From Flagellimonas ochracea (GTDB lineage Bacteria; Bacteroidota; Bacteroidia; Flavobacteriales; Flavobacteriaceae), in contig NZ_JAAABI010000002.1 in the NCBI RefSeq assembly GCF_009903685.1, positions 124,001-188,000 on the forward strand: a stretch of DNA of 64,000 bases, in the 5' to 3' direction. The notes below the pieces were generated by a model. That model was not told the DNA's origin. It saw only the letters and a list, made by a program, of their open reading frames with translations, and made no database searches. The position numbers were made by a program, and so were the translations under genes. Positions 49,639 to 58,625 of the stretch are shown here, in pieces. The stretch's first letter is position 1. Each line of letters starts with the position of its first letter.

Positions 49639-50403
49639 GTGTCCAAAACTTTTTCCATAGTTATATTTTTTGTTCTCTTGAATATGGGGATTGGTCGGAT
49701 GTTCCAAGTAAGTGCAGCCGCAAAGTGCTTTTCTGAGCTTTCTATATTGGCCATGACCAGTTTTATCTTTTGGAGCATATCCGCACCACGCATAAAGGTT
49801 TGGGCATTCAAGTGGTCGTTGGTGGACCATCCAAAAGGCATTGCTATCCAAGGTGGATTGGGCCTTTCCGCTTCAATTTTGAACATTGTTATGGGGCATC
49901 TTTTTGTGATTTTCTTTATGGCTGCCATATACCAATGTCCCTCACCCAGTTTTGATTTGTTACATGCTGGGCTTACCAACAATATTGCCGTAAATATCCT
50001 TTGCTACATTATTCTGGCATTTCATTTCCTGAAGAAGAATGGAAAGTCCCCTCTTTTTCCTATTGTGGATAACAAAACTTCGGAACATGTTCGAATATCA
50101 GTATCCAAGAAAGGAGCCATATTTTTGCTGGAACCGGAAGAGATCGTTTACATCGAAACTGCCAACAACTGTGTTGTTCTTCATACAAAAAAGGGGAAAT
50201 TCGTCAAGTACCAAAGCTTAAAGTCATTGACAAAACAGCTCTGTCCCAAAACATTCAAAAGGGTGCATCGTTTCTATTTGGCAAATACGAATTGCGTCGA
50301 GCGTATCACCAAGAACAGGAATGGTGATGGGTTTATTGACCTATGTAACGGAAACAGGATACGATTCAGTAGAACTTATTTAAAAGAGTTCCCTTTTACT
50401 TAA
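49639..50403 (+). CDS. membrane-anchored LytTR transcriptional regulator
   Basis: A 254-residue one-component regulator. Four predicted helices (about 5-22, 36-50, 72-96, 112-133) form a membrane part, and a LytTR DNA-binding domain (about 150-254) follows: FLLEPEEIVYIETANNCVVLHT, then FKRVHRFYLANTNCVERI and RFSRTYLKEF. It has no receiver domain or kinase partner. The start is GTG at 49639; the frame is open upstream but has no better start. It follows the SPFH/zinc-ribbon pair by 76 bases. Confidence 0.85.
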   Translation: MSKTFSIVIFFVLLNMGIGRMFQVSAAAKCFSELSILAMTSFIFWSISAPRIKVWAFKWSLVDHPKGIAIQGGLGLSASILNIVMGHLFVIFFMAAIYQCPSPSFDLLHAGLTNNIAVNILCYIILAFHFLKKNGKSPLFPIVDNKTSEHVRISVSKKGAIFLLEPEEIVYIETANNCVVLHTKKGKFVKYQSLKSLTKQLCPKTFKRVHRFYLANTNCVERITKNRNGDGFIDLCNGNRIRFSRTYLKEFPFT

Positions 50404-50470
50404 TATCACAACTCACCATTGTTTTCCCGCAGCTTACACCCATATTTTACTAGTGCTTGGTTTATCTCAA

Positions 50471-50478
50471 TAATTTTG
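50471..50478 (+). promoter_or_regulatory. -7 promoter element for the NTF2-like lipoprotein gene
   Basis: TAATTTTG matches TAnnTTTG, 22 bases before the ATG at 50500. A -33 element is not clear. Confidence 0.45.
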
Positions 50479-50499
50479 GTGTAATTCAAAACGGATATT

Positions 50500-50964
50500 A
50501 TGAAAAAAGGCGTTCTTGCTACAGTGCTACTTATCTTTTTCCTGGCATGTGAAACCAAAGAAAATATGCAGGCCTCGCAAAGCATCATTTCGGAAGCGGA
50601 TTACCAGATACTTACATATCTAAAGGAAGTCAATTGGCCTAAAGCCTACCGGGAGCAGGATACAATTTTGTTGAATGCTATTTTGGGCGATGATTTTCAG
50701 ATGGTCGACGCCCAAGGGAATTGGTCCAACAAAACCATGGAACTGGAATGGATAAAAAAACATGCCTCTTCGTACGACTCATTTTTCTACGAAATAAAAC
50801 GGTTGGATGTTTTGCCCAATAGTACCGCAATGATTTGCGGAGCAGGCCATATATACAACGATACCGTCCACACCATATATCAATCCAGCAATGTGCTGAT
50901 AAAAAGGCAGGGAATATGGAAAGCCATTGCCTCCCATGTGTCAGGGGTTAAGGCTGTGGAATAA
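50500..50964 (+). CDS. NTF2-like (SnoaL/DUF4440-type) lipoprotein
   Basis: A 154-residue exported lipoprotein (lipobox ending at Cys17, FLAC). The mature part has the NTF2/SnoaL-like fold: the helix with WPKAYREQDTILLNAILGDDFQMVDAQG, and a later beta-sheet ending IYQSSNVLIKRQGIWKAIASH. Such proteins bind small ligands; no catalytic residues are clear. Related in type to the gene at 56806. Confidence 0.8.
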   Translation: MKKGVLATVLLIFFLACETKENMQASQSIISEADYQILTYLKEVNWPKAYREQDTILLNAILGDDFQMVDAQGNWSNKTMELEWIKKHASSYDSFFYEIKRLDVLPNSTAMICGAGHIYNDTVHTIYQSSNVLIKRQGIWKAIASHVSGVKAVE

Positions 50965-51034
50965 CTCTTAAAATTCCCGTAAAAGTTGGTATACCCAGTG
51001 CTGTATTTTATTACCTTTCAACAAACGTCCGCTT

Positions 51035-51967
51035 ATGAAAATATTTGTTGGGCTTTTCTTTTTGGCAGTGTGCGTTTCTCATTCACAACAAACCAGGTTG
51101 CTGTCACTTGCATTTGAAAAAGATTTGATTCCCGAAGGCATTGCCATTGACGCCAAAGCAGGAAAAGTATATCTGAATAGCCTTAAGTATGGTAAAATTG
51201 TCCGCTGTAATTTGGATGGAAGCAATCCTGAAGATTTTATTGGACCAAACGAGCACGGTTACCTCTCTGGATTTGGCATGACCATGGTTGGGGAGACCTT
51301 GTATGCATTGGGCAATGTGCTGCCCAAAAATGGGAATAAATCCATATTGCTCTTGTTGAATACTGAATCCCACCAACCCATTTCCAAATATACCATTGAA
51401 AACAATCAATTCATCTACCTGAATGATTTGACCGTGGGCGAAAATGAAGAAATTTATATCACAGATTCTGAAAGCAGCGATTTATATACCATCAATAAGA
51501 ACACGAATGAACTTGAGGTTTTCTTTGCTCATGACGAAATAAAGCATTCCAACGGTATTGCTATTTCACCGAATGGCAAACTGCTCTATCTAGCGACCTA
51601 CACCACGGGAATTCGTGTGCTGGAGATTGCTTCCAAAAAATTGTTGAACACGCCAAACGAACATAAGGGAATTGATGGCCTAAAATATCACCAAGATCAT
51701 TTATATGCCATTGTCAATGGTCGAAGAAATCCCTCCCAAAACGGAGTTTTTCAGTTTAGGTTGAATCAGCATGAATCGGAAATCGTTGGTGCCAAAAAAA
51801 TGTGGGCGTTTGAAAATCCAACCGATATTCCCACCACATTTGCTCTTTATGAAGACTCCATGTATTTTGTATCGGATTCCCAATTGGGCAATCTTGATCA
51901 AGATTCAAACCAAATCATCGCGCTTGATGAACTCAAAACATACCAATTGGTTCAATTGAGATTATAA
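51035..51967 (+). CDS. exported SMP-30/gluconolactonase-like beta-propeller protein
   Basis: A 310-residue protein with a signal peptide ending near SHSQQ. The repeats IPEGIAIDAKAGKVYL, LNDLTVGENEEIYITDS and SNGIAISPNGKLLYLA match the six-bladed propeller of the SMP-30/gluconolactonase and NHL families, with the Asn/Asp residues that hold the central metal. Sugar-lactone hydrolysis is possible but not certain. The following small gene starts 10 bases downstream. Confidence 0.8.
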   Translation: MKIFVGLFFLAVCVSHSQQTRLLSLAFEKDLIPEGIAIDAKAGKVYLNSLKYGKIVRCNLDGSNPEDFIGPNEHGYLSGFGMTMVGETLYALGNVLPKNGNKSILLLLNTESHQPISKYTIENNQFIYLNDLTVGENEEIYITDSESSDLYTINKNTNELEVFFAHDEIKHSNGIAISPNGKLLYLATYTTGIRVLEIASKKLLNTPNEHKGIDGLKYHQDHLYAIVNGRRNPSQNGVFQFRLNQHESEIVGAKKMWAFENPTDIPTTFALYEDSMYFVSDSQLGNLDQDSNQIIALDELKTYQLVQLRL

Positions 51968-51977
51968 AATTTAGATT

Positions 51978-52388
51978 ATGAAGTACTGTAAAATTCCAAC
52001 CCTGTTGATTGCCTTGCTTTCACTCTATTTTTCCATAGCGCAGGAGGCAAATCAAATTAAATCAAAAAATTATTGTACCGAAATAGGGCGGTTTGACCTT
52101 CTTATCGACAATGATGAGGTTGCTGGGGCTTATTATCTTGCCCATAAGAATGCGTTGGGTGGTGTTTGGGGCCGTCTTGAGGGAAAGACCATGAGAGGTA
52201 GGTGGCACGACGCCGACGGAAAAGGTGATATCATTATCACCTTTAATGAAGACTTTTCTTTTTTCACTGCAGATTATCGAAGTGAAGATGAGCCAGAAAA
52301 ATGGTACAAAGATTCTTGGCATGGATCCCTGAGACCAAATGATTCAACTACTTTTGATTTTGATGGTAAAACATATCGCTGTGAATAA
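51978..52388 (+). CDS. exported protein of unknown function (136 aa)
   Basis: A signal peptide (about 1-21, cleavage near SIAQE) and a small beta-rich domain with the pattern GGVWGRLEGKTMRGRWHDADGKG, reminiscent of lipocalin-like folds. It has four Cys (one in the signal peptide). The role is unknown. Its stop overlaps the GTG start of the next gene by 8 bases, so the two are translated together. Confidence 0.7.
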   Translation: MKYCKIPTLLIALLSLYFSIAQEANQIKSKNYCTEIGRFDLLIDNDEVAGAYYLAHKNALGGVWGRLEGKTMRGRWHDADGKGDIIITFNEDFSFFTADYRSEDEPEKWYKDSWHGSLRPNDSTTFDFDGKTYRCE

Positions 52389-53355
52389 ATTAAAATCTCT
52401 TCTTTTAATTATCGTCTTTGCTATTTTGGGTTGCAAGGAATCCATACCGACAACCAAAATCGAAGAAGTCCTTGCCCCCAAAGGTCCCTTTTTTGGCATT
52501 GACCCAACAGATGAGCCACAACTTTTAGCACCTGAGCTTTTGGCTTCCCCTACCACGGAGTACAACGGAACATTCTCACCAGATGGCACGGTGTTCTACT
52601 ATACCACGAACATGCCCGGAAATGCGTATATCACATTTACAGAAATGCAGGAAGACAGTACATGGAGCAACCCAAGAATTGCTTCTTTTTCAGGCACCTA
52701 TTCAGATTATGACCCCCTTTTTACACCCGCTGGGAAACGGCTTTATTTTAGTTCCAGTAGACCCAAAGGAAACAATGAAAACAGTAAAGTGTGGTACGTG
52801 GAACAAAAAGATGATTCTTGGAGTGATCCCGTTCGTGTTATTTTAACAGGGGAGGAAGACAATGAATATTATAGTTCATTGACCCATAGCGGAGTCATTT
52901 ACTTCAATATCTGGTCAAAAGGTGATATCTACAGAGCGGTCCCGAAAGACTCCGTTTATGAAGTGGAACCGTTACCGGAAATCATCAACAAAGGCCGTGA
53001 TAAAGGCGATCCGTTTATTGACCCCAATGAGAAATACCTGATTTTTAGAGGATACGATGAAAGCTTGGGAAGAGGTGACCTTTATATCAGCTTCAATATC
53101 GATGGGGCGTGGACATCTCCCGAAAATCTAGGAGAACCCATAAATTCAAAGGCGCACGAAATGTGCCCATGGGTAAGTCAAGATGGAAAACTGTTCATTT
53201 TTGCAAGTGGTCGGATACAAAATGGTTTGGAGGTAAGGGCTTTGGACCCTATAGAAAAAGTACATGATAAATCGCGAACCTATGATAATGGGGCATTGAA
53301 CTTATACTACATGTCCGCCAATTTCATTGAGACCTTAAGAAAAAAGCATCTTTAA
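52381..53355 (+). CDS. exported WD40-like (PD40/TolB-type) beta-propeller lipoprotein
   Basis: A 324-residue lipoprotein, GTG start at 52381 (NKLKSLLL; lipobox ending at LGC); an ATG at 52363 would add only polar residues in front. PD40 blades are clear: YNGTFSPDGTVFYYTTN, YDPLFTPAGKRLYFSSSRP, DPFIDPNEKYLIFRGY and CPWVSQDGKLFIFASGR. Such propellers bind ligands or proteins and are common exported Bacteroidota proteins. The gene overlaps the preceding one (8 bases) and converges with the lactonase gene. Confidence 0.82.
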   Translation: MNKLKSLLLIIVFAILGCKESIPTTKIEEVLAPKGPFFGIDPTDEPQLLAPELLASPTTEYNGTFSPDGTVFYYTTNMPGNAYITFTEMQEDSTWSNPRIASFSGTYSDYDPLFTPAGKRLYFSSSRPKGNNENSKVWYVEQKDDSWSDPVRVILTGEEDNEYYSSLTHSGVIYFNIWSKGDIYRAVPKDSVYEVEPLPEIINKGRDKGDPFIDPNEKYLIFRGYDESLGRGDLYISFNIDGAWTSPENLGEPINSKAHEMCPWVSQDGKLFIFASGRIQNGLEVRALDPIEKVHDKSRTYDNGALNLYYMSANFIETLRKKHL

Positions 53356-53361
53356 CAAAGC

Positions 53362-54468
53362 TTAGTTTGGAAAAAATTTCAAGCAAACTGGATTAGCGAT
53401 TTTTGTTTCGCCAGAAAATTCAAGGTTTCCGGATTCCCCGTCTCTTTTGAACACAACGATATTGTTGCTATACTGGTTCGCTACCAAAAGAAATTGACCC
53501 GATGGGTCCAAAGAAAAGTTACGTGGCCACTCACCCTCTACAGCATTTCTTCCAACCAAAGAAAGCGTTCCGGAAACTTCATCCACCGAAAAGATTACAA
53601 TCGTATTTTCCCCACGATTGGAACCATACAAAAATCTTCCATCTGGGGACAAATGAATATCCGCGCAAGAATTTGCACCATTATAGTTATCATCCAACGT
53701 TTTCACTGTTTGCACCGGAAGGTAATCGTCCTTCGTATTCTTTTCAAAAACAACTATTGTAGCGTTCAATTCATTGATTACGTACAACATATTTTCGTCC
53801 TTATTGAAGGTAAAATGCCTCGATCCAGCACCATCCGGCAAAGCAAGGGCTTTCTGTTCCGAAGGAACAAACTTACCCCCGTCATTTTGGTAGCGCATCA
53901 CCGCGGACAATCCCAAATCAGCCACGAAAAGCCCATCTTGGGTGAATTGTGCCATATGGGCATGAGGCACTTTTAAGGAATCTATTGCTTTATGTTCAAT
54001 GACCTGGGGATCGGGTACCAATGCGCCGTCCTGGTCCAACTTAAAAATGGAAACATTGCCTCCTGTGTAGTTTGAGACTGCCAAACGCCCATCTTCTGAT
54101 AGAGAAATATGGCAAGGATGTGCCCCTTGTGAGCCCATACTATTCAGTATCCCCAAAACTCCATTGTCAAATTTAAATGCAGTGACCCCACCACCCAAAC
54201 TATCAAAATCCGCTGTTTCCTGAACGGCATAGAGGTGTTTTCCGTCATTCGAAATGGTCAAATAGGAGGGGTTGGGAAGTTTGGCCACTAAAGCCCCTTG
54301 TGTCAGGCTTCCATCATTAGTATCGAAACTATACTGGTAAATCCCCTCGCTTTCTCCATCAGTGTAAGTGCCTACAAAAAGGGTGTGCATGGTTTCATTT
54401 TTGGGTTGGTCTTTGCATGCAAGAAAAAGTAAGATAGCCATGCAGACCAATATGGCGATGTGTCTCAT
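53362..54468 (-). CDS. exported lactonase family (6-phosphogluconolactonase-like) beta-propeller lipoprotein
   Basis: A 368-residue seven-bladed propeller of the PF10282 lactonase family. Lipobox at LFLAC (Cys18). Blade motifs are NPSYLTISNDGKHLYAV, PCHISLSEDGRLAVSNY, RHFTFNKDENMLYVINEL, SADIHLSPDGRFLYGSNRG and PRNFSLDPSGQFLLVANQ. Members hydrolyse sugar lactones, here probably in the periplasm. Seven bases separate it from the convergent PD40 gene. Confidence 0.9.
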   Translation of the reverse strand: MRHIAILVCMAILLFLACKDQPKNETMHTLFVGTYTDGESEGIYQYSFDTNDGSLTQGALVAKLPNPSYLTISNDGKHLYAVQETADFDSLGGGVTAFKFDNGVLGILNSMGSQGAHPCHISLSEDGRLAVSNYTGGNVSIFKLDQDGALVPDPQVIEHKAIDSLKVPHAHMAQFTQDGLFVADLGLSAVMRYQNDGGKFVPSEQKALALPDGAGSRHFTFNKDENMLYVINELNATIVVFEKNTKDDYLPVQTVKTLDDNYNGANSCADIHLSPDGRFLYGSNRGENTIVIFSVDEVSGTLSLVGRNAVEGEWPRNFSLDPSGQFLLVANQYSNNIVVFKRDGESGNLEFSGETKIANPVCLKFFPN

Positions 54469-54535
54469 CAGTCAGTTGTTTGTTTCCTAAAATACAGAAA
54501 GAAAACCAATCATTTTCAATTTTTATCTTTAATGC

Positions 54536-55549
54536 ATGGATCATAAAACCGTTATCCTAGTACTCTGCAGCCTTGGTATTGCCCAGGGACTATTTCTCTG
54601 TGCTTATTTGCTCACACTTCGGAAAGGGAATAGTCTGGCGCATAGGATTTTGGTTTTGGTCATTTTGGGTCTTGTGCTCCGCATAGGCAAATCCATACTC
54701 AATGTATATCTTCATCTGGAACCATGGCAGCGAAACATTGGCATTGCTGGCATACTTTTGGTGGGGCCATCTTTATGGCTATATGGTGGCCTAATATTTC
54801 AAAAACGCAAAAAAATACCGGGTCTCCTATACTTACATATGTTGCCCTATGTATTGTTTACCCTATTCAGCCCATTGATTCCAAACCGAGCAGATGTGCT
54901 TTCCTATTTGATTTATTATGCGGTTTTTGGTCATCTTTTTGTTTATCTGATCCTTTCGGTTTTTCAATTGATAAACGCCAAACAAGTAGCACAACCAAGA
55001 CTTTTTCAATGGTGCCGTAACCTGGTCATAGGTGTGGGGCTCATTTGGCTGTTTTATATTGGGAATATTACCGGAATGATTCCCTTTTACATAGGCGGGG
55101 CCCTTTTCTTTACCTTTTTGGTCTACATGTTTTCTTTCCTATTGCTCCGCAATCATACTTTTTCACTTGAAAAATATCAGGGTTCAAAAATAGATGCCGA
55201 TTCGGCTAAAAGTGTGATGGAATCCATAAACAGACTCTTGGAACAAAATGAGGTCTTCTTAAACCCTAAATTGACCATGGCAGATGTGGCCGAAACTTTA
55301 AAAATATCACCAAGAATCCTTTCTCAGGTAATCAATGGGCAAAGAGGAATGAACTTCTCTGAATTTATGAATTATCACCGCATCGAGAAAGCCAAAAAAC
55401 TCTTATCCTCTTCTCAGGGTATGCATGAAAAAATTGCGGCCATAGCATACGATTCGGGTTTTGGCAATGTGACTTCCTTTAATTTGGCGTTTAAGTCTTT
55501 CACCAATCTAACTCCCTCAGAATTTAAAAGGAAACATAACGACCTTTGA
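54536..55549 (+). CDS. AraC family transcriptional regulator with 7-TM N-terminal domain
   Basis: A 337-residue membrane-embedded regulator. Seven predicted helices (about 4-215) are followed by a C-terminal AraC HTH domain (about 235-337) with MADVAETLKISPRILSQVIN and IAAIAYDSGFGNVTSFNLAFKSFTNLTPSEFKR. TATCTTTA (54524-54531) is a near-match to the -7 element so close to the ATG that the mRNA would be leaderless. The gene diverges from the lactonase and precedes the PQQ-type dehydrogenase; it may regulate either. Confidence 0.9.
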   Translation: MDHKTVILVLCSLGIAQGLFLCAYLLTLRKGNSLAHRILVLVILGLVLRIGKSILNVYLHLEPWQRNIGIAGILLVGPSLWLYGGLIFQKRKKIPGLLYLHMLPYVLFTLFSPLIPNRADVLSYLIYYAVFGHLFVYLILSVFQLINAKQVAQPRLFQWCRNLVIGVGLIWLFYIGNITGMIPFYIGGALFFTFLVYMFSFLLLRNHTFSLEKYQGSKIDADSAKSVMESINRLLEQNEVFLNPKLTMADVAETLKISPRILSQVINGQRGMNFSEFMNYHRIEKAKKLLSSSQGMHEKIAAIAYDSGFGNVTSFNLAFKSFTNLTPSEFKRKHNDL

Positions 55550-55627
55550 TTCGAATTCGTTTTAAAAATCATGATTTTTAAAGCCCTTTTGCTTTAAAAT
55601 GATGTCCTTCGGCAAAAATTCATAGCC

Positions 55628-56803
55628 ATGAAATATGCTTTAGCTTCATTGTTCTTTTTGGCTTTGACAGGATGCCAGCAGCATGAAATGTCAAAATCCA
55701 ACATAAAACCGGTTGTTCCCAAAAAAGAAGTGGTCTTTGAGGGATTGAATCGTCCTTGGAGCATTGCTTTTCTAAATGAAACCGAGGTCTTGGTCACCGA
55801 AAAAAATGGAGATTTGGTTCGCGTGGACCTTCATTCCGGGACAAAAAAAACCATTGCTGGCTTTCCAAGCGACCTCACGGATAGCATTGGTGCCATCCAC
55901 TTTGGCGACAACTCTGGGATTTTTGAGATTCTCCTGCATCCTGAATATGAGAAAAACCAAAAAATATATTTTTCCTATACCGCTAAAAAACGTGGTGTGG
56001 GAAAAACAACCAAGTTTGTTCAGGCCACACTCTCAAAAGATTCAATTTATGACCTAACGACCATTTTGGTAGCTGAGCCCTATTCCAACATCAACTATCA
56101 TTACGGTGGAGGTATGGCCATTGGAGCAGATAGCAAACTGTATCTTACGGTGGGGGAACGTTTATTTTGGGAACATGATGAACCTGAAATACCTATTGCA
56201 CAGAATGTGGCAGACCCCAGAGGCAAAATCCACCGGTTCAACTTGGATGGAAGTATTCCCAACGATAATCCAGACTTAGGCGCGGATGCGGTTCCAAGCA
56301 TTTTTGCCTTGGGCATCCGAAATACACAAGGTATTGCACTTCAGCCAGAAACGGGAAAGCTTTGGTTCACTGAGCATGGGACCATTCAAGGGGATGAAAT
56401 CAACATATTGCAAGCAGGTTCCAATTATGGCTGGCCAAATCGAACCACAGGTCGTTTGCGAAGTAAGGATTATAGCCCTCCACCTATCGAGGATGTGGTC
56501 TTTACCCCACCCAGTTGGTTTTGGCAGCATACTGTTGCACCAACCGGGCTATGCTTCTATACAGGAGATGAGTTTCCCCAATGGAAAAACAACTTAATTG
56601 TACCTGGTCTTTCCCTAGGCAGTCTTTGGCGTTTTCGAATCCAGGGAGACACCATCAAAAGTGCCGAAGAACTGTTTTTGGATGAACGGGTACGATCAAG
56701 AAAAGTGGCCCAAAGTCCACAGGGCAAACTCTACTTGCTCACCGATGAAGAAAATGGGAAAATCATAAGAATCAAACCAGAACAGCAACAAACAATCCAC
56801 TAA
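55628..56803 (+). CDS. PQQ-dependent sugar dehydrogenase (glucose/sorbosone type) lipoprotein
   Basis: A 391-residue periplasmic propeller (lipobox ending at Cys15, TGC) of the GSDH family (PF07995). The motifs RPWSIAFLNETEVLVTEKNG near 48, the HPEYEKNQKIYFSYT blade, GGGMAIGADSKLYLTVGE, and GIRNTQGIALQPETGKLWFTEHG are family hallmarks; residues for PQQ and calcium sit on these loops. It oxidises aldoses to lactones, the step before the lactonases nearby. The NTF2-like gene starts 2 bases downstream. Confidence 0.9.
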   Translation: MKYALASLFFLALTGCQQHEMSKSNIKPVVPKKEVVFEGLNRPWSIAFLNETEVLVTEKNGDLVRVDLHSGTKKTIAGFPSDLTDSIGAIHFGDNSGIFEILLHPEYEKNQKIYFSYTAKKRGVGKTTKFVQATLSKDSIYDLTTILVAEPYSNINYHYGGGMAIGADSKLYLTVGERLFWEHDEPEIPIAQNVADPRGKIHRFNLDGSIPNDNPDLGADAVPSIFALGIRNTQGIALQPETGKLWFTEHGTIQGDEINILQAGSNYGWPNRTTGRLRSKDYSPPPIEDVVFTPPSWFWQHTVAPTGLCFYTGDEFPQWKNNLIVPGLSLGSLWRFRIQGDTIKSAEELFLDERVRSRKVAQSPQGKLYLLTDEENGKIIRIKPEQQQTIH

Positions 56804-56805
56804 AA

Positions 56806-57234
56806 ATGAAAGTTACTTCTATCTTAATCGCCTCAATGTTCAACCTACAGTTATTTGCACAATCAGAAGAGGTCTTGATCCGCAAAACGCTCAACAAATA
56901 TTTGGAAGGTTCCTCATATAGCAATCCGGAAATGATCCAATCCGCATTTTATAAAAACGCAGATTTGTTTCTATCCAAAGAGGGGCAGGAAATTTGGGTG
57001 TTGACTCCCAAAGAATACGCTTCACTTTTTGAAACCAGGCCAAAAGGAAAGTTCAACGGTAGGGAAACCACTATTCTATCCATTGATCGACAACACAATA
57101 TCGCGTCGGCCATGGCGGAGATAAAAATTGAATCAAGGAACATGCGATTCATAGATATTTTCTTACTTAAAAAGCTGTCGGGAGAGTGGAAAATCATCAG
57201 TAAGGTAGCCACTTTGATGCCTAATGAGGAATAG
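56806..57234 (+). CDS. exported NTF2-like (lumazine-binding-type) protein
   Basis: A 142-residue protein with a signal peptide (about 1-19, ending LFAQS) and an NTF2-like fold of the Lumazine_bd_2 type (PF12893): EVLIRKTLNKYLEGSSYSNP, then IQSAFYKNADLFLSKEG and a C-terminal strand IDIFLLKKLSGEWKIISKV. Ligand unknown. Two bases after the PQQ dehydrogenase gene, so co-translated with it; two bases before the convergent MATE gene's stop. Confidence 0.83.
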   Translation: MKVTSILIASMFNLQLFAQSEEVLIRKTLNKYLEGSSYSNPEMIQSAFYKNADLFLSKEGQEIWVLTPKEYASLFETRPKGKFNGRETTILSIDRQHNIASAMAEIKIESRNMRFIDIFLLKKLSGEWKIISKVATLMPNEE

Positions 57235-57236
57235 TT

Positions 57237-58625
57237 TTAGACGGCTCCCGATCTCAGATTTCTGTCTATTTCTTTCTTTAGAAAGTATCCCGTGACTATT
57301 GTCGCCAGTACATCCGCAATGGGAAAAGAAATCCAAACCCCAATTTCTCCAAATAATGGTGGCAACAAAAGAATTAATGGGATAAAAAAGAATCCTTGAC
57401 GGGTCAAAGTCAACAAGAGCGCAGGCACAGCTTTTCCCACAGCTTGAAAATAGGCTGCGCCAATCAACTGTAGCGCAATAATGGGCGTAGCTGCAAATAC
57501 AAGCCTCATGGCAAACGGCGAATGCTCCAGCACAAATGCATTTGCAGCAAGTTCCTCCGGTGCAAGTCCAGGTTTATCACTTAAAAACAGGGATGCGATT
57601 TCAGCTGGGAATACCATCAATACGATAAATACCAAGGTAGCCACCAAAGCTGCGTACTTGATCGCTGTGTATATGGATTTTTTAACCCTTTCATATTTCA
57701 AAGCGCCATAGTTGTACCCTGCGATGGGCAAAAATCCCTGTGTAACCCCAAAAACGGGAAAAAGGGCAAACATCAACATCCTACCAATAATGGCGTATAC
57801 CGCCACCATGGCCTCTCCTCCCAAATTGAAGAGAATGTTGTTCATCAGCAAATAAGTGATACTTGTTACGGCCTGCCTCGCCAAGGTTACAAAACCCAGA
57901 GAACCTATTTCCCGCAGAATTGGTTTATCCAATCCGAAGTGGGAAAAGTCTATTTTCAATTCAGAGTTTGGGGAAAGAAAAAAGTAAAGTATATAAATAA
58001 AGCATAGTAGATACCCCCCGGTTGTTGCCCAAGCGGCACCATGCATTCCCCAATCAAAAACATAGATGAAAATGTAATCCATCAGCAGGTTTCCGATGGA
58101 GGGTATGATCATGGCGATCATGGCAAATTTGGGCTTGCCCTCTGCTCGGATTACCGTATTTCCCATCATACAGAGCGCCAAAAAGGGTATTCCGTACAAA
58201 ATGATGGTATAATATATTTTTGCTGGATCAAAAATACCTCCCTTTCCTCCAAAGGCCGGAATGAGACTGTCCACAAAATACAGTCCCAAGGCCACCATAG
58301 AAACAGTAACCAGCAAGGTAAGGGTAATTTGGTTTCCAAAAGTTTTTAAGGCCTTATCGCGGTTGTTGGCTCCCAAAGCCCTGGAAATAATACTGGACCC
58401 GCCAATCCCTATGGCCATACCCAAAGCAGCAATAAAGAAAGAAACTGGCAGCACTACATTGATAGCGGCAATGGCAATGGACCCAATCCAATTGCCGACA
58501 AAAATGGAATCGACCAAAATGTTGAGGGACATCACCAGAATACCAATGGAGGCCGGTACCGCTTGTTTGATAAGGAGTTTCCCTATGGGTTCTACCCCAA
58601 GTTCGTCTGAAATGATTCTTGCCAT
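57237..58625 (-). CDS. MATE family efflux transporter
   Basis: A 462-residue inner-membrane antiporter with twelve predicted helices, of the MatE family (two MatE halves, about 20-180 and 245-410). PASIGILVMSLNILVDSIFVG and GIGGSSIISRALGANNRDKA are the N-terminal family motifs. It exports cationic compounds against sodium or protons; the substrate is unknown. It starts with no gap after the hemH stop (TAGATG), so it is part of a hemH-MATE operon. Confidence 0.92.
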   Translation of the reverse strand: MARIISDELGVEPIGKLLIKQAVPASIGILVMSLNILVDSIFVGNWIGSIAIAAINVVLPVSFFIAALGMAIGIGGSSIISRALGANNRDKALKTFGNQITLTLLVTVSMVALGLYFVDSLIPAFGGKGGIFDPAKIYYTIILYGIPFLALCMMGNTVIRAEGKPKFAMIAMIIPSIGNLLMDYIFIYVFDWGMHGAAWATTGGYLLCFIYILYFFLSPNSELKIDFSHFGLDKPILREIGSLGFVTLARQAVTSITYLLMNNILFNLGGEAMVAVYAIIGRMLMFALFPVFGVTQGFLPIAGYNYGALKYERVKKSIYTAIKYAALVATLVFIVLMVFPAEIASLFLSDKPGLAPEELAANAFVLEHSPFAMRLVFAATPIIALQLIGAAYFQAVGKAVPALLLTLTRQGFFFIPLILLLPPLFGEIGVWISFPIADVLATIVTGYFLKKEIDRNLRSGAV

